Assembly (NCBI GenBank): GCA_021814145.1
Contig: JAKAIY010000028.1
Location: forward strand, 1 to 32,342
Length of the DNA stretch: 32,342 nucleotides
Direction: 5' to 3'
DNA from: Chloroflexota bacterium
GTDB taxonomy: Bacteria; Chloroflexota; Ktedonobacteria; Ktedonobacterales; JADMIN01
How positions within the stretch are numbered: position 1 is the first letter of the stretch; every line of letters begins with the position of its first letter. The notes under the pieces were generated by a model that saw only the letters and a list, made by a program, of their open reading frames with translations, was not told the DNA's origin and made no database searches. The translations under genes were made by a program, and so were the position numbers. Below, piece by piece: positions 1 through 7,373 of this stretch.

Positions 1-1
1 G

Positions 2-1138
2 GCGACGTACTTCCTGTACGCCATGACCTATCCGACCTCATGGGCGGTGCCGGAGCAACTGGTCAACCAGTATGGCGCCAAGTGGACCGAGCATCTGGCG
101 GACGGCAATGGCTTTGGCGGCGACCTGTTCAAGGTCATCAAGTGGGACCACGCTGGCCACCTCAACCTGGCGCGCAACGACGCCTTCTGGGGCCAGAAGC
201 CGAAGCTGCGCGAAGTAGACTACACAATGTACAAGGACAGCAACACGGCCTACAACGCCTACCTGGCCGGCCAGCAGGACGTGGGCTCCGCGCCAGCCTC
301 GAAGTTTGCGCAGGCCAAGACGCACGCGGGCTTCCACCAGATTGGCGTCCAGGACATCGCGTACTACGCGATGAACTGGAAGATGGCGCCGTTCAATGAC
401 GTCCGCATGCGCCAGGCGTTCGCCATCGCGCTGGACAAGGAATCAATCGCCAACACGGTTCTGCATGGCACCGTGCAGGCGACCAACCACATTGTGCCGA
501 GCGGCATGCCGGGCTACAACCCGAACCTGAAGGGTCCGGACGGCACGCAGAGCCTGAAGGGCAACCCCCAGATGGCCAACCAGCTGGCCACGGCCTATGC
601 CACCTCGACCGGCTGCGGCACGGCGACGGACTTCAGCAAGTGCCCCAAGGTCACGCTGACAATCCCGTCAGGCAGCACGGATACCCAGAATGAGGCGGCG
701 GCGGCGCAGCAGATGTGGCTGGCGGCGATGCCGAACTACCCGATCACGATCACCTCGGTGGACTTCAACACGCTGCTGCAGAACCTGTCAGCGAACAAGG
801 TCCAGTTCTGGGCGATTGGCTGGATCGAGGACTACCCGGACCCGCAGGACTGGCTGACGACCAACCTGGCCTGCGACAGCGCCTACAACTCAGGCCTGGC
901 CTGCGATCCGACGGCGGACAAGCTGATGAAGGAAGCCGACGCGAATCCAGATCTGAACGCGCGCCTGCAGCAGTATCAGCAGGCCGAGCAGATCCTGGTC
1001 ACGGAAGTTGGCTGGCTGCCGATTGACCAGGGGACAGCCTGGTGGGAAGTCAAGCCATACCTGCACAACTTCACGCTCACCGCTGGCGGCCTGGTCCCGA
1101 AGGAGTCCTGGCAGGCGATGTATCTGACGGCGCACTAG
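2..1138 (+). CDS. ABC transporter substrate-binding protein (SBP_bac_5), copy 1, 5'-truncated by window
   Basis: This is the C-terminal part of a family 5 extracellular solute-binding protein (oligopeptide/dipeptide type), which captures solute outside the membrane for an ABC importer. The reading frame is open from base 2, and the ORF-track ATG at 23 is internal. The sequence aligns without gaps to residues from about 194 onward of the complete paralog at 1764-3479, with roughly 80-85% identity by eye, so the true start and signal peptide lie upstream of the window. Shared motifs include YAMTYPTS, GWIEDYPDPQDWL and the C-terminal ESWQ.MY. Differences fall partly in stretches that could line the ligand pocket (for example IGVQDIAYY against IATQAIFYY), so the two copies may bind different ligands. 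No permease or ATPase for this family is visible. Family assignment is firm; the substrate is unknown. Confidence 0.93.
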   Translation, partial: ATYFLYAMTYPTSWAVPEQLVNQYGAKWTEHLADGNGFGGDLFKVIKWDHAGHLNLARNDAFWGQKPKLREVDYTMYKDSNTAYNAYLAGQQDVGSAPASKFAQAKTHAGFHQIGVQDIAYYAMNWKMAPFNDVRMRQAFAIALDKESIANTVLHGTVQATNHIVPSGMPGYNPNLKGPDGTQSLKGNPQMANQLATAYATSTGCGTATDFSKCPKVTLTIPSGSTDTQNEAAAAQQMWLAAMPNYPITITSVDFNTLLQNLSANKVQFWAIGWIEDYPDPQDWLTTNLACDSAYNSGLACDPTADKLMKEADANPDLNARLQQYQQAEQILVTEVGWLPIDQGTAWWEVKPYLHNFTLTAGGLVPKESWQAMYLTAH

Positions 1139-1176
1139 ACGTCAGAGAGCGCAACGAGATAGACCTCACCTGAGGG

Positions 1177-1216
1177 GATATACAGCCTGGGCGCGCGCCG
1201 CTGATCGCCACACGTC
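1177..1216 (+). repeat. Duplicated 3' segment after SBP copy 1
   Basis: The stretch GGATATACAGCCTGGGCGCG and what follows it reappears at about 3493-3532 after the second SBP gene with only a few substitutions. The tandem duplication therefore included DNA downstream of the coding region. Confidence 0.75.
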
Positions 1217-1239
1217 ACGTCGCGCTCCCTCGCTGTCAC

Positions 1240-1321
1240 GGTTCCCCGCCTCATCGCGAAAAACGCGCTTTTTCAGGGCGGCTGCCCGGGCGCGGCGACG
1301 AGGCGGGGGACCGCTCATTTT
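1240..1321 (+). terminator. Probable intrinsic terminator after SBP copy 1
   Basis: GGTTCCCCGCCTCATC (1240-1255) pairs with GACGAGGCGGGGGACC (1297-1312) over 16 positions, with one G-T pair and one mismatch. A short run of four T follows at 1318-1321. A second, smaller pairing of GAAAAA with TTTTTC sits inside the loop. The large loop and short T run make this weaker than the terminator after copy 2. Confidence 0.5.
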
Positions 1322-1388
1322 CAGGCGTTTGGCGTATGCCCAAAGCTACCCCGCTTGCCAGCCAGATGAAAAATACCTGGCGGCCTTG

Positions 1389-1404
1389 TGTGATGTTTTT
1401 CACA
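1389..1404 (+). promoter_or_regulatory. CRP/FNR-family operator-like palindrome
   Basis: TGTGATGTTTTTCACA matches the TGTGA-N6-TCACA consensus of CRP-type regulators exactly. A possible -10 hexamer TATATC lies at 1430-1435. A start near 1442 would centre the palindrome about 45 bases upstream, close to class II activator geometry. No matching -35 was seen, as expected for an activator-dependent promoter. The regulator itself is not in the window, so its identity is inference. Confidence 0.45.
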
Positions 1405-1763
1405 ATCGCGACGTAGTCTTGGTAAGTCGTATATCAGGCGCGCTCCGAATCCACCATGCGGTGGCTGAGGAAACGCGCGGCCCGTCCGCGTTTTTGGATG
1501 GTGTGGCAACCTGAAAACGCGCGGTCGCTCGTGGCGCGCCTGGCTCGGCCGACGCCTGTGGCGTCATCCGGGTTCTGGCGTAGTCGCGCAACAACACGCC
1601 GGAATCCATCCCGCATCCTGGAGCCGTGAACGTTTTTTCTCATGGTCCAGGTTGTGGTGTCTGAGGCTGGCCGCGCGCATTCGCGCCTGGCCGCTTCAGA
1701 TCCCTCGGGTATTGTTGTCTGGCATGAATTTGCGCCAGGCACGATGTAGGAGGTTATATTCGC

Positions 1764-3479
1764 ATGCGACTGGGCGCACGCAAAGCCACGCTGGCCAGCG
1801 TTTTCACGCTGGCCGGCAGCCTCGCGCTGCTGCTGGCCGGCTGTGGCGGCACAAACACTACGGGAGCCGCCCCCGACAGCCAACAGGTCTTGCATCTGCA
1901 GGGCGCGGGCGTCACCGATGTCAAGACCCTCGACCCGCCGAACGCGACCGACGTCTTCTCGGTTTCAGAGGTCGAAGTGCTCTTCCCCGGGCTGGTCGAA
2001 CTCGACCAGAACCTGAAGGCGGTTCCGTGGGCGGCCACCGCGCTGCCGGCGGTCAGCTCAGACGGTCTGACCTGGACCTTCTCGCTGCGCCACGATCTCA
2101 AGTGGAGCGACGGCACGCCGATTACGTCCAAGACCTACGCGTTCTCGATGGACCGCGCTGAGAACCCTTGCAACGCGTTCGGCGCCGCGTACTATCTGTA
2201 CGCGATCAAGGACGCGGCGGACTTCAACGCCGAGACCTGTGACACCAACACCGGCAAGATCACCGGCCCGATCCAGACGCTGATTGGCGACTCGATCACG
2301 ACGCCGGATGACTACACCCTGAAGGTCCAGCTGGCGCAGCCAGCGACGTACTTCCTGTACGCCATGACCTATCCGACCTCCTTCGCGGTGCCGGAGCAGC
2401 TGGTCAACCAGTATGGCGCCAAGTGGACCGAGCATCTGGCGGACGGCAATGGCTTTGGCGGCGACCTGTTCAAGGTCATCAAGTGGGACCACACTGGCCA
2501 CCTCAACCTGGCGCGCAACGACGCCTTCTGGGGCCAGAAGCCGAAGCTGCGTGAAGTGGACGTGACGTTCTACAAGGACACCAACACGGCCTACAACGCC
2601 TACCTGGCTGGCCAGGCGGACGTTGGCTCCGCGCCGGCCTCGAAGATCGCGCAGGCCAAGACGCACGCGGGCTTCCACCAGATCGCGACGCAGGCGATTT
2701 TCTACTACGCGATGAACTGGAAGATGGCGCCGTTCAATGACGTCCGCATGCGCCAGGCGTTCGACATCGCGATTGACAAGGTCACGAACGCGACAAGTGT
2801 CTGGCACGGCACCGTGCAGGCGACCAACCACATCGTGCCTGATGGCATGCCGGGCTACAACCCCGCGCTGGTCGGCCCGGACGGCACGCAGAACCTGAAG
2901 GGCAACCCCCAGCTGGCCAACCAGCTGGCCACGGCCTATGCCACCGACACCAAGTGCGGCACGGCGACGGACTTCAGCAAGTGCCCCAAGGTCACGCTGA
3001 CAATCGCGTCGGGCAGCACGGATGAGCAGAACCAGGCCGCTGCGATCCAGCAGATGTGGCTGACGGCGATGCCGAACTACCCAATCACGATCACCTCGGT
3101 GGACTTCAACACGCTGCTGCAGAAGATGTCGGCGCATTCGGTCCAGCTCTGGTCCATTGGCTGGATCGAGGACTACCCGGACCCGCAGGACTGGCTGACG
3201 ACCAACCTGGCCTGTGACAGCGCCTACAACGCGGGCTACGCCTGCGATCCGACAGCGGATCAGCTGATGAAGGCCGCCGACGCGAATCCGGACCTGAACG
3301 CGCGCCTGCAGCAGTACCAGCAGGCTGAGCAGATCCTGGTGAAGGAAGTCGCGTGGCTGCCGCTCTATCAGGCGACGACGTGGTGGGAGACCAAGCCCTA
3401 CGTAGTAGGCTTCACGGTCACCGCTGGCGGTCTGACCCCGAACGAGTCCTGGCAGAACATGTACATCGCGGCCCACTAG
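1764..3479 (+). CDS. ABC transporter substrate-binding lipoprotein (SBP_bac_5), copy 2
   Basis: This is a complete 571-residue family 5 solute-binding protein, a normal length for OppA/DppA-type binders. It would be anchored outside the membrane and deliver peptides or similar solutes to an ABC importer. The start is firm: ATG with AGGAGG nine bases upstream. A basic N-terminus and hydrophobic segment end in the lipobox LLAGC (Cys27), predicting a lipoprotein followed by a Gly/Thr/Ala linker. The mature part carries typical features such as LKWSDGTPITSKTYAFSMDR, FYKDTNTAYNAYLAGQ and the DVRMRQAF segment. From about residue 194 it aligns without gaps to copy 1. It is followed by its own strong terminator and unrelated ECF genes, so its permeases must be upstream or elsewhere. 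The substrate cannot be told from the sequence. Confidence 0.95.
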   Translation: MRLGARKATLASVFTLAGSLALLLAGCGGTNTTGAAPDSQQVLHLQGAGVTDVKTLDPPNATDVFSVSEVEVLFPGLVELDQNLKAVPWAATALPAVSSDGLTWTFSLRHDLKWSDGTPITSKTYAFSMDRAENPCNAFGAAYYLYAIKDAADFNAETCDTNTGKITGPIQTLIGDSITTPDDYTLKVQLAQPATYFLYAMTYPTSFAVPEQLVNQYGAKWTEHLADGNGFGGDLFKVIKWDHTGHLNLARNDAFWGQKPKLREVDVTFYKDTNTAYNAYLAGQADVGSAPASKIAQAKTHAGFHQIATQAIFYYAMNWKMAPFNDVRMRQAFDIAIDKVTNATSVWHGTVQATNHIVPDGMPGYNPALVGPDGTQNLKGNPQLANQLATAYATDTKCGTATDFSKCPKVTLTIASGSTDEQNQAAAIQQMWLTAMPNYPITITSVDFNTLLQKMSAHSVQLWSIGWIEDYPDPQDWLTTNLACDSAYNAGYACDPTADQLMKAADANPDLNARLQQYQQAEQILVKEVAWLPLYQATTWWETKPYVVGFTVTAGGLTPNESWQNMYIAAH

Positions 3480-3550
3480 ACCTCTTCCCGAGGATATACG
3501 GCCTGGGCGCGCGCCGCTGACCGCCACACGTCTCGGCGCGCCGCCCTCCC

Positions 3551-3595
3551 GGTGGGGACGCTTCCCGGTTGGGAGGCGTCCCCACCGCTGTTTTT
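3551..3595 (+). terminator. Strong intrinsic terminator after SBP copy 2
   Basis: GGTGGGGACGCTTCCC (3551-3566) and GGGAGGCGTCCCCACC (3571-3586) form a 16-bp stem with one G-T pair and a GGTT loop. The run TTTTT follows at 3591-3595. Confidence 0.88.
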
Positions 3596-3649
3596 CCGCG
3601 CTTTGGCCGTCTGTGAGTACCAGATAGCTTCGCGCGCCGGCGCCTGGCG

Positions 3650-3658
3650 TGCTATGCT
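3650..3658 (+). promoter_or_regulatory. Possible extended -10 promoter of the ECF operon
   Basis: TGC-TATGCT has the TGn extension typical of extended -10 promoters and sits about 60 bases upstream of the ATG at 3720. No good -35 was seen. If it is used, transcription starts near 3665, which leaves the upstream TTG (3672) without room for a ribosome site and favours the ATG at 3720. Confidence 0.35.
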
Positions 3659-3719
3659 GCGGCTGTGAACTTTGGCTGGGCGCGCTTTCGCCGCCTGTTC
3701 CCCCCGGCGGGCGCTCGTG

Positions 3720-4664
3720 ATGGATGAGACAGCGATTGAGAGGAGCGCGCCTGAGGACGCGGCAGACGCTCCGGAGGAGCCGGGAGCGAGCCGCCAATCG
3801 CCCTGGGCTGGCGCGCTCAGCCTGGCGGAGGCCGGTCTGCTCACGGATGTCAGTCTGACGCTCGATCTCGCCTCGATCTACATTCCTCTGCTCGGAAACG
3901 CGTTTATCCCCCTGACGCCCGCTCCATTCGCGATCCTTTACCTCCGACGTGGCGCGCGTGTTACGTTGCTGGCGGCGCTCGTCGCGGGCTTCCTGATGTC
4001 GGCGCTCGCCGGGCCGCATTTTGGCTGGCGGCTTAGCCTTCAGGCGCTGGTCGGCATGGCGATGGGGATCGCGATGCGCCGGCGGTGGCGTCCGCTCACC
4101 GCCATCGCGCTGGGAACCCTGCTGGTGACGCTGGTCGCGTATGTCGCGGCGTTCGCCGCGATCTTCGCGCTCGGCCTGCCTTTGCGCGACCTCTACCTGG
4201 AGCTCCGCAACGCGCTCACCAGCCTGACGTGGCTGCTCCAGACCAGCGCGGCGCTCCTGGGCGCCCAGACGCTCTGGGCGCGCGTCGCTCCGTGGGTGGC
4301 GAGCGTGACGGCGTTCATTTTGCGCTACTGGGTCGCGATGTTCGCTGTCTATGTGGCCGCGCTGGCGCTGCCAACCGTCGTGCTGTACTACACTGTCGCC
4401 AGCACGACCGCCTATGCGCTTGGACATGCGGTCAAGCCGTTTCCCCCGCCGTGGGCCTGGCGGGCGCTCCGCCTGGGCGGGCTGGCGCTGGCGCCCCTGA
4501 CCTGGGTGGTGACGCTGGCGCTGCGGGTGGTGACAGCGCCGCTGTGGGGGCCAGTGTGGCTGGCGCGCCGGGTCGCGCGCCGCCGCCGTATGGTCCGGCT
4601 GCGCGCGGAACTGACTACACGCGCGGTGGGGCTCCCGCCATCGGAAACGGCGGCGCCACGATGA
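3720..4664 (+). CDS. DUF2232/YybS-like membrane protein, candidate ECF transporter S component
   Basis: This is a 314-residue integral membrane protein starting at ATG 3720. The ORF-track start at 3672 is a TTG without supporting signals. An acidic, hydrophilic N-terminus of about 35 residues precedes several hydrophobic segments: the region around IYIPLLGNAFIPLTPAPFAILYL, a Gly/Ala-rich pair, TAIALGTLLVTLVAYVAAFAAIF, WVAMFAVYVAALALPTVVLYY and LALAPLTWVVTLALRVV. It ends in a very basic tail. The pattern 'loTPxPFAILYLRRGAR... GFLMSALAGP' resembles the DUF2232 (YybS) family, which includes predicted substrate-binding (S) subunits. Its stop overlaps the EcfA1 start (ATGA), and EcfA2 and EcfT follow, so it is probably the substrate-recognising partner. 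The ligand (vitamin, metal or other) is unknown. Confidence 0.75.
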   Translation: MDETAIERSAPEDAADAPEEPGASRQSPWAGALSLAEAGLLTDVSLTLDLASIYIPLLGNAFIPLTPAPFAILYLRRGARVTLLAALVAGFLMSALAGPHFGWRLSLQALVGMAMGIAMRRRWRPLTAIALGTLLVTLVAYVAAFAAIFALGLPLRDLYLELRNALTSLTWLLQTSAALLGAQTLWARVAPWVASVTAFILRYWVAMFAVYVAALALPTVVLYYTVASTTAYALGHAVKPFPPPWAWRALRLGGLALAPLTWVVTLALRVVTAPLWGPVWLARRVARRRRMVRLRAELTTRAVGLPPSETAAPR

Positions 4665-5554
4665 GCGAGGACCAGGAGCCGCGCACGCTCGCGCCGCTTT
4701 CCGGCGCCGCCGGCAGGGCTGACGTGATAGTCGAAGGGGTGACATATCGCTATCCCGGCGCCGGGCGGCCCGCGCTGCGTGACATCTCGCTGCGCATCGG
4801 GCAAGGTGAATACGTGGCGCTGCTGGGTCACAATGGCAGCGGAAAGTCCACGCTGTCGCGCGTGATTGGCGGGCTGCTCGCGCCAGAGCGCGGCGTGGTG
4901 ACGGTCGCGGGGCTGGACGCCGCCTCAGCGGAGTCGCGCGCCCGCGTGCGTGAACTGGTTGGGATGATCTTCCCTGACCCAGACAACCAGATCATCGCGA
5001 CGGTAGTTGAGGATGATGTCGCCTGGGGCCTGGCCGCGCGCGGGCTGCCCCTGGCGGAGGTCCGCACGCGCGCCGCGCTGGCGCTGGCGGCGGTGGGGCT
5101 GAGTGAGGCGGCTGGGCGCGCGCCCTGGGAACTGTCCGGCGGGCAGCGGCAGCGGCTGGCCATCGCCGGGGCGCTGGCGCTGGAGCCGCGCATGCTCATC
5201 GCCGACGAGCCAACGGCGATGCTCGACCCGATGGCGCGGCGCGATATTGTTGGCCTGTTGCTGCGCCTGAACCGCGAGCACGGCCTGACGGTGCTTCACG
5301 TGACCCATTCACTGGAGGAAGCCGCGCTGGCGGGCCGCGTGGTGGCGCTAGAGGAAGGCCGCGTCGCGCTGGATGAGCCGCCGGACATCGCCTTCGCCAA
5401 CCTCGATCGCATGCGCGCGCTGCGACTGGTGATACCGGATACGGCGCGGCTGGTGGAGTCGCTGCGCGCGTGCGGCCTGCCGGTTCCTCCAGACGCGCTG
5501 ACGCCAGAGGAGCTGGTGGCCGCGCTGGAGCGGTTGCGCTCGCGGCGGGCGTGA
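4661..5554 (+). CDS. ecfA1: ECF transporter ATPase EcfA1 (CbiO-like)
   Basis: This 297-residue ABC ATPase is one of two that drive an energy-coupling-factor importer from the cytoplasmic side. The start at ATG 4661 overlaps the previous stop (ATGA); the longer ORF in the track runs through the upstream gene. Visible motifs are Walker A GHNGSGKST (about 56-64), signature LSGGQRQR (158-165), Walker B MLIADEPTAMLD (178-189) and switch histidine LHVTHS. The segment that should contain the Q-loop glutamine (usually FQNPDNQ) reads FPDPDNQ, so Pro replaces Gln. The C-terminal extension (LRACGLPVPPDALTPEELV) is typical of EcfA proteins and contacts the partner subunits. The gene is co-transcribed with EcfA2 and EcfT. 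Confidence 0.93.
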   Translation: MSEDQEPRTLAPLSGAAGRADVIVEGVTYRYPGAGRPALRDISLRIGQGEYVALLGHNGSGKSTLSRVIGGLLAPERGVVTVAGLDAASAESRARVRELVGMIFPDPDNQIIATVVEDDVAWGLAARGLPLAEVRTRAALALAAVGLSEAAGRAPWELSGGQRQRLAIAGALALEPRMLIADEPTAMLDPMARRDIVGLLLRLNREHGLTVLHVTHSLEEAALAGRVVALEEGRVALDEPPDIAFANLDRMRALRLVIPDTARLVESLRACGLPVPPDALTPEELVAALERLRSRRA

Positions 5555-5588
5555 TTCATGGCGAAACACTGGTGATGGGAATGGCGAG

Positions 5589-6521
5589 ATGACGATCCTG
5601 GTGGACGCGCTGACAGTGATCTATAACGCGGGCAGCCCGGCGGAGCGCCTGGCGTTGCGTGACGTGAGCCTGTTCGTGGAGGAAGGCTCGTGCGTGGCGG
5701 TTGTGGGCCTGACCGGCTCGGGCAAATCCACGCTGGCGCAGACGCTCAACGGCCTCATTACGCCAACGGCGGGGCGCGTGGTGGTGGATGACCTGGAGCT
5801 GACGGCGCGCGGGCTGCGCGGTGGGGAGCTGCGCGAGCTGCGGCGGCGCGTGGGGCTGCTGTTCCAGTTCCCGGAGGGGCAGCTCTTCGCGCCAACGATT
5901 GGCGAGGATGTCGCGTTTGGCCCGCGCCAGCTCATGATGAAGCCGCGCGAGGCGCGCGAGCGGGCGCGCTGGGCGCTGCGAGCGGTGGCGCTGCCCGACG
6001 ATGACGCTTTCCTGGCGCGCTCCCCGTTCGCGCTCTCCAGTGGCCAGCGGCGGCGGGTGGCGCTGGCGGGCGCGCTGGCGATGCGCCCGCGGACGCTTGT
6101 GCTGGATGAGCCGAGCGCCGGGCTGGACGCCGAGGGCCGCGAGGAGATCTACGCCACGCTGCGCGAGCTGCGCCGCCAGGAGGGCTTGACGCTGCTTATC
6201 ATCTCGCATGATATGAGTGAGGTCGTGGCGCTGGCGGAGCGGGTCTTTGTATTGCGCGAGGGGCGGCTGCGGCTGAGTGGAACGCCAGATGAGGTCTTCC
6301 AGCGCGGCGAGGACCTGGCGGCCTGCGGGCTGCTGGAGCCGCCGCTGGCGCAGGTGGCCGGGCTGGCGCGCTCGCGCGGGCTGCTGCCAGCGGAGCCGGA
6401 CGCGCTCACCGTGGAGGCGCTGGGAGAGGCGCTCGCGGCGTCGCTGATGGTGGACGCCTACCCGCGCATGGAGCGCGAACCGTCCGTTCCGCTGGGAGGC
6501 GATGAGCGCCATGCTGGATAA
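5589..6521 (+). CDS. ecfA2: ECF transporter ATPase EcfA2
   Basis: This 310-residue ABC ATPase is the second nucleotide-binding subunit of the ECF importer. Motifs in order are Walker A GLTGSGKST (near residue 42), Q-loop LFQFPEGQLF (characteristic of EcfA2), signature LSSGQRRR, Walker B TLVLDEPSAGLD and switch histidine IISHDMSEV. The C-terminal part (FQRGEDLAACGLLEPPLAQVAGLARSRGL) matches the EcfA C-terminal region. It begins 34 bases after EcfA1, and its 3' end overlaps the EcfT start, indicating translational coupling. Unlike EcfA1 it keeps the normal Q-loop glutamine, so catalytic competence may be asymmetric between the two subunits. Confidence 0.94.
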   Translation: MTILVDALTVIYNAGSPAERLALRDVSLFVEEGSCVAVVGLTGSGKSTLAQTLNGLITPTAGRVVVDDLELTARGLRGGELRELRRRVGLLFQFPEGQLFAPTIGEDVAFGPRQLMMKPREARERARWALRAVALPDDDAFLARSPFALSSGQRRRVALAGALAMRPRTLVLDEPSAGLDAEGREEIYATLRELRRQEGLTLLIISHDMSEVVALAERVFVLREGRLRLSGTPDEVFQRGEDLAACGLLEPPLAQVAGLARSRGLLPAEPDALTVEALGEALAASLMVDAYPRMEREPSVPLGGDERHAG

Positions 6522-7353
6522 TCTGCCCATCGGCTCGTACATTCCGGGCGCCACCTTCGTCCACCGGCTGCGGGCGCGCACCAAGCTGCTGCTGCTCTGC
6601 TGGCTGGCGCTGAGCTTCTTCCTGGCCAATCACAAAGAATTTCACTATGGCGTCTACGGGCTGGCGTTCCTGCTGCTGCTCGCCACGCTGCTGGCGAGCG
6701 GCGTCACCGCCAGCTATCTCGCGCGGCGTATCCGGCTGCTGCTGGTTCTGCTGGCGATCGGGCTGCCGTTCATTCTAATCTGGACCACCGGCCCGACCTG
6801 GCGGACGTTTGGCCCGCTCACGCTCGCGGTTCATGGCGTGACGTTCCCGGTCGAGATTGTCGTCACCTATGACGGGCTGTGGTTCGCGGTCTCCTCGACG
6901 GCGACGTTCCTGCTGCTCTTTCTGGGGACAGTGGCGCTCACGCTGACGACGACGCCGGTGGCGCTGGCGGAGGCGGTCTCGCTGCTGCTGCGTCCCGCGC
7001 GCCGGATGGGCTTGCCAGCGGATGAATTCGCGCTTGTCGCGCTGATCGCGCTCCGCTTCGTACCCACGCTGACACAGGAGGCGAACCAGCTCATCAAGGC
7101 GCAGGTCTCGCGCGGCGCGGAGTTTACCACTGGATCGCTGGCGTCACGCATTCGCGGCGTGGCGACGCTGGTGACGCCGCTGACGGAGGGCGCGCTGCGG
7201 CGGGCCGCCGGGCTGGCGGTCGCGCTGGAGGCGCGCGGCTATGGCGCCACTGGCGAGGCGACGCTGCTGCACGAGGGCCGCCTGCGGGCGGTAGACTGGG
7301 CGCTGCTGGTGGCGGTGCCGCTGGCGACCATCGCCGCGTATCTGTTTCTGTGA
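6511..7353 (+). CDS. ecfT: ECF transporter transmembrane subunit EcfT
   Basis: This is the membrane scaffold subunit (about 280 residues) that couples ATP hydrolysis by the EcfA pair to movement of the S component. The opening PIGSYIPG...VHRLRARTKLL is the classic EcfT start. It is followed by about five hydrophobic segments and the two coupling-helix motifs with Ala/Ser-Arg-Gly, seen here as VSRGAEF and EARGYGA. The ORF track begins at ATG 6502, but GGGAGG (6494-6499) is only two bases from it and eleven from ATG 6511, so 6511 is preferred. The 5' end lies inside ecfA2. It is the last gene of the operon and meets the opposing GT39 gene only about 20 bases later, with no obvious terminator between them. 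Confidence 0.92.
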   Translation: MLDNLPIGSYIPGATFVHRLRARTKLLLLCWLALSFFLANHKEFHYGVYGLAFLLLLATLLASGVTASYLARRIRLLLVLLAIGLPFILIWTTGPTWRTFGPLTLAVHGVTFPVEIVVTYDGLWFAVSSTATFLLLFLGTVALTLTTTPVALAEAVSLLLRPARRMGLPADEFALVALIALRFVPTLTQEANQLIKAQVSRGAEFTTGSLASRIRGVATLVTPLTEGALRRAAGLAVALEARGYGATGEATLLHEGRLRAVDWALLVAVPLATIAAYLFL

Positions 7354-7373
7354 GCAGGAGCGCCGCGCCGCCG

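Larger units (their letters stand above)
1139..1763. other. 625-bp intergenic region between the two SBP genes
   Basis: No convincing gene was seen; the ORFs listed here are short and lack recognisable protein features. The region carries the copy 1 terminator, a CRP/FNR-type palindrome at 1389-1404, a possible -10 (TATATC, 1430-1435), and the strong AGGAGG Shine-Dalgarno at 1749-1754 of the next gene. Confidence 0.6.

Noticed and set aside
3672-3719. Upstream TTG start for the DUF2232-like gene
   Set aside because: There is no ribosome site, and it lies immediately after the likely transcription start; the ATG at 3720 is the better choice.
2058-4745. 895-residue minus-strand ORF
   Set aside because: It lies antisense to SBP copy 2 and the DUF2232 gene, is Arg/Gln-rich, and has no domain pattern. 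It is a GC-codon shadow.
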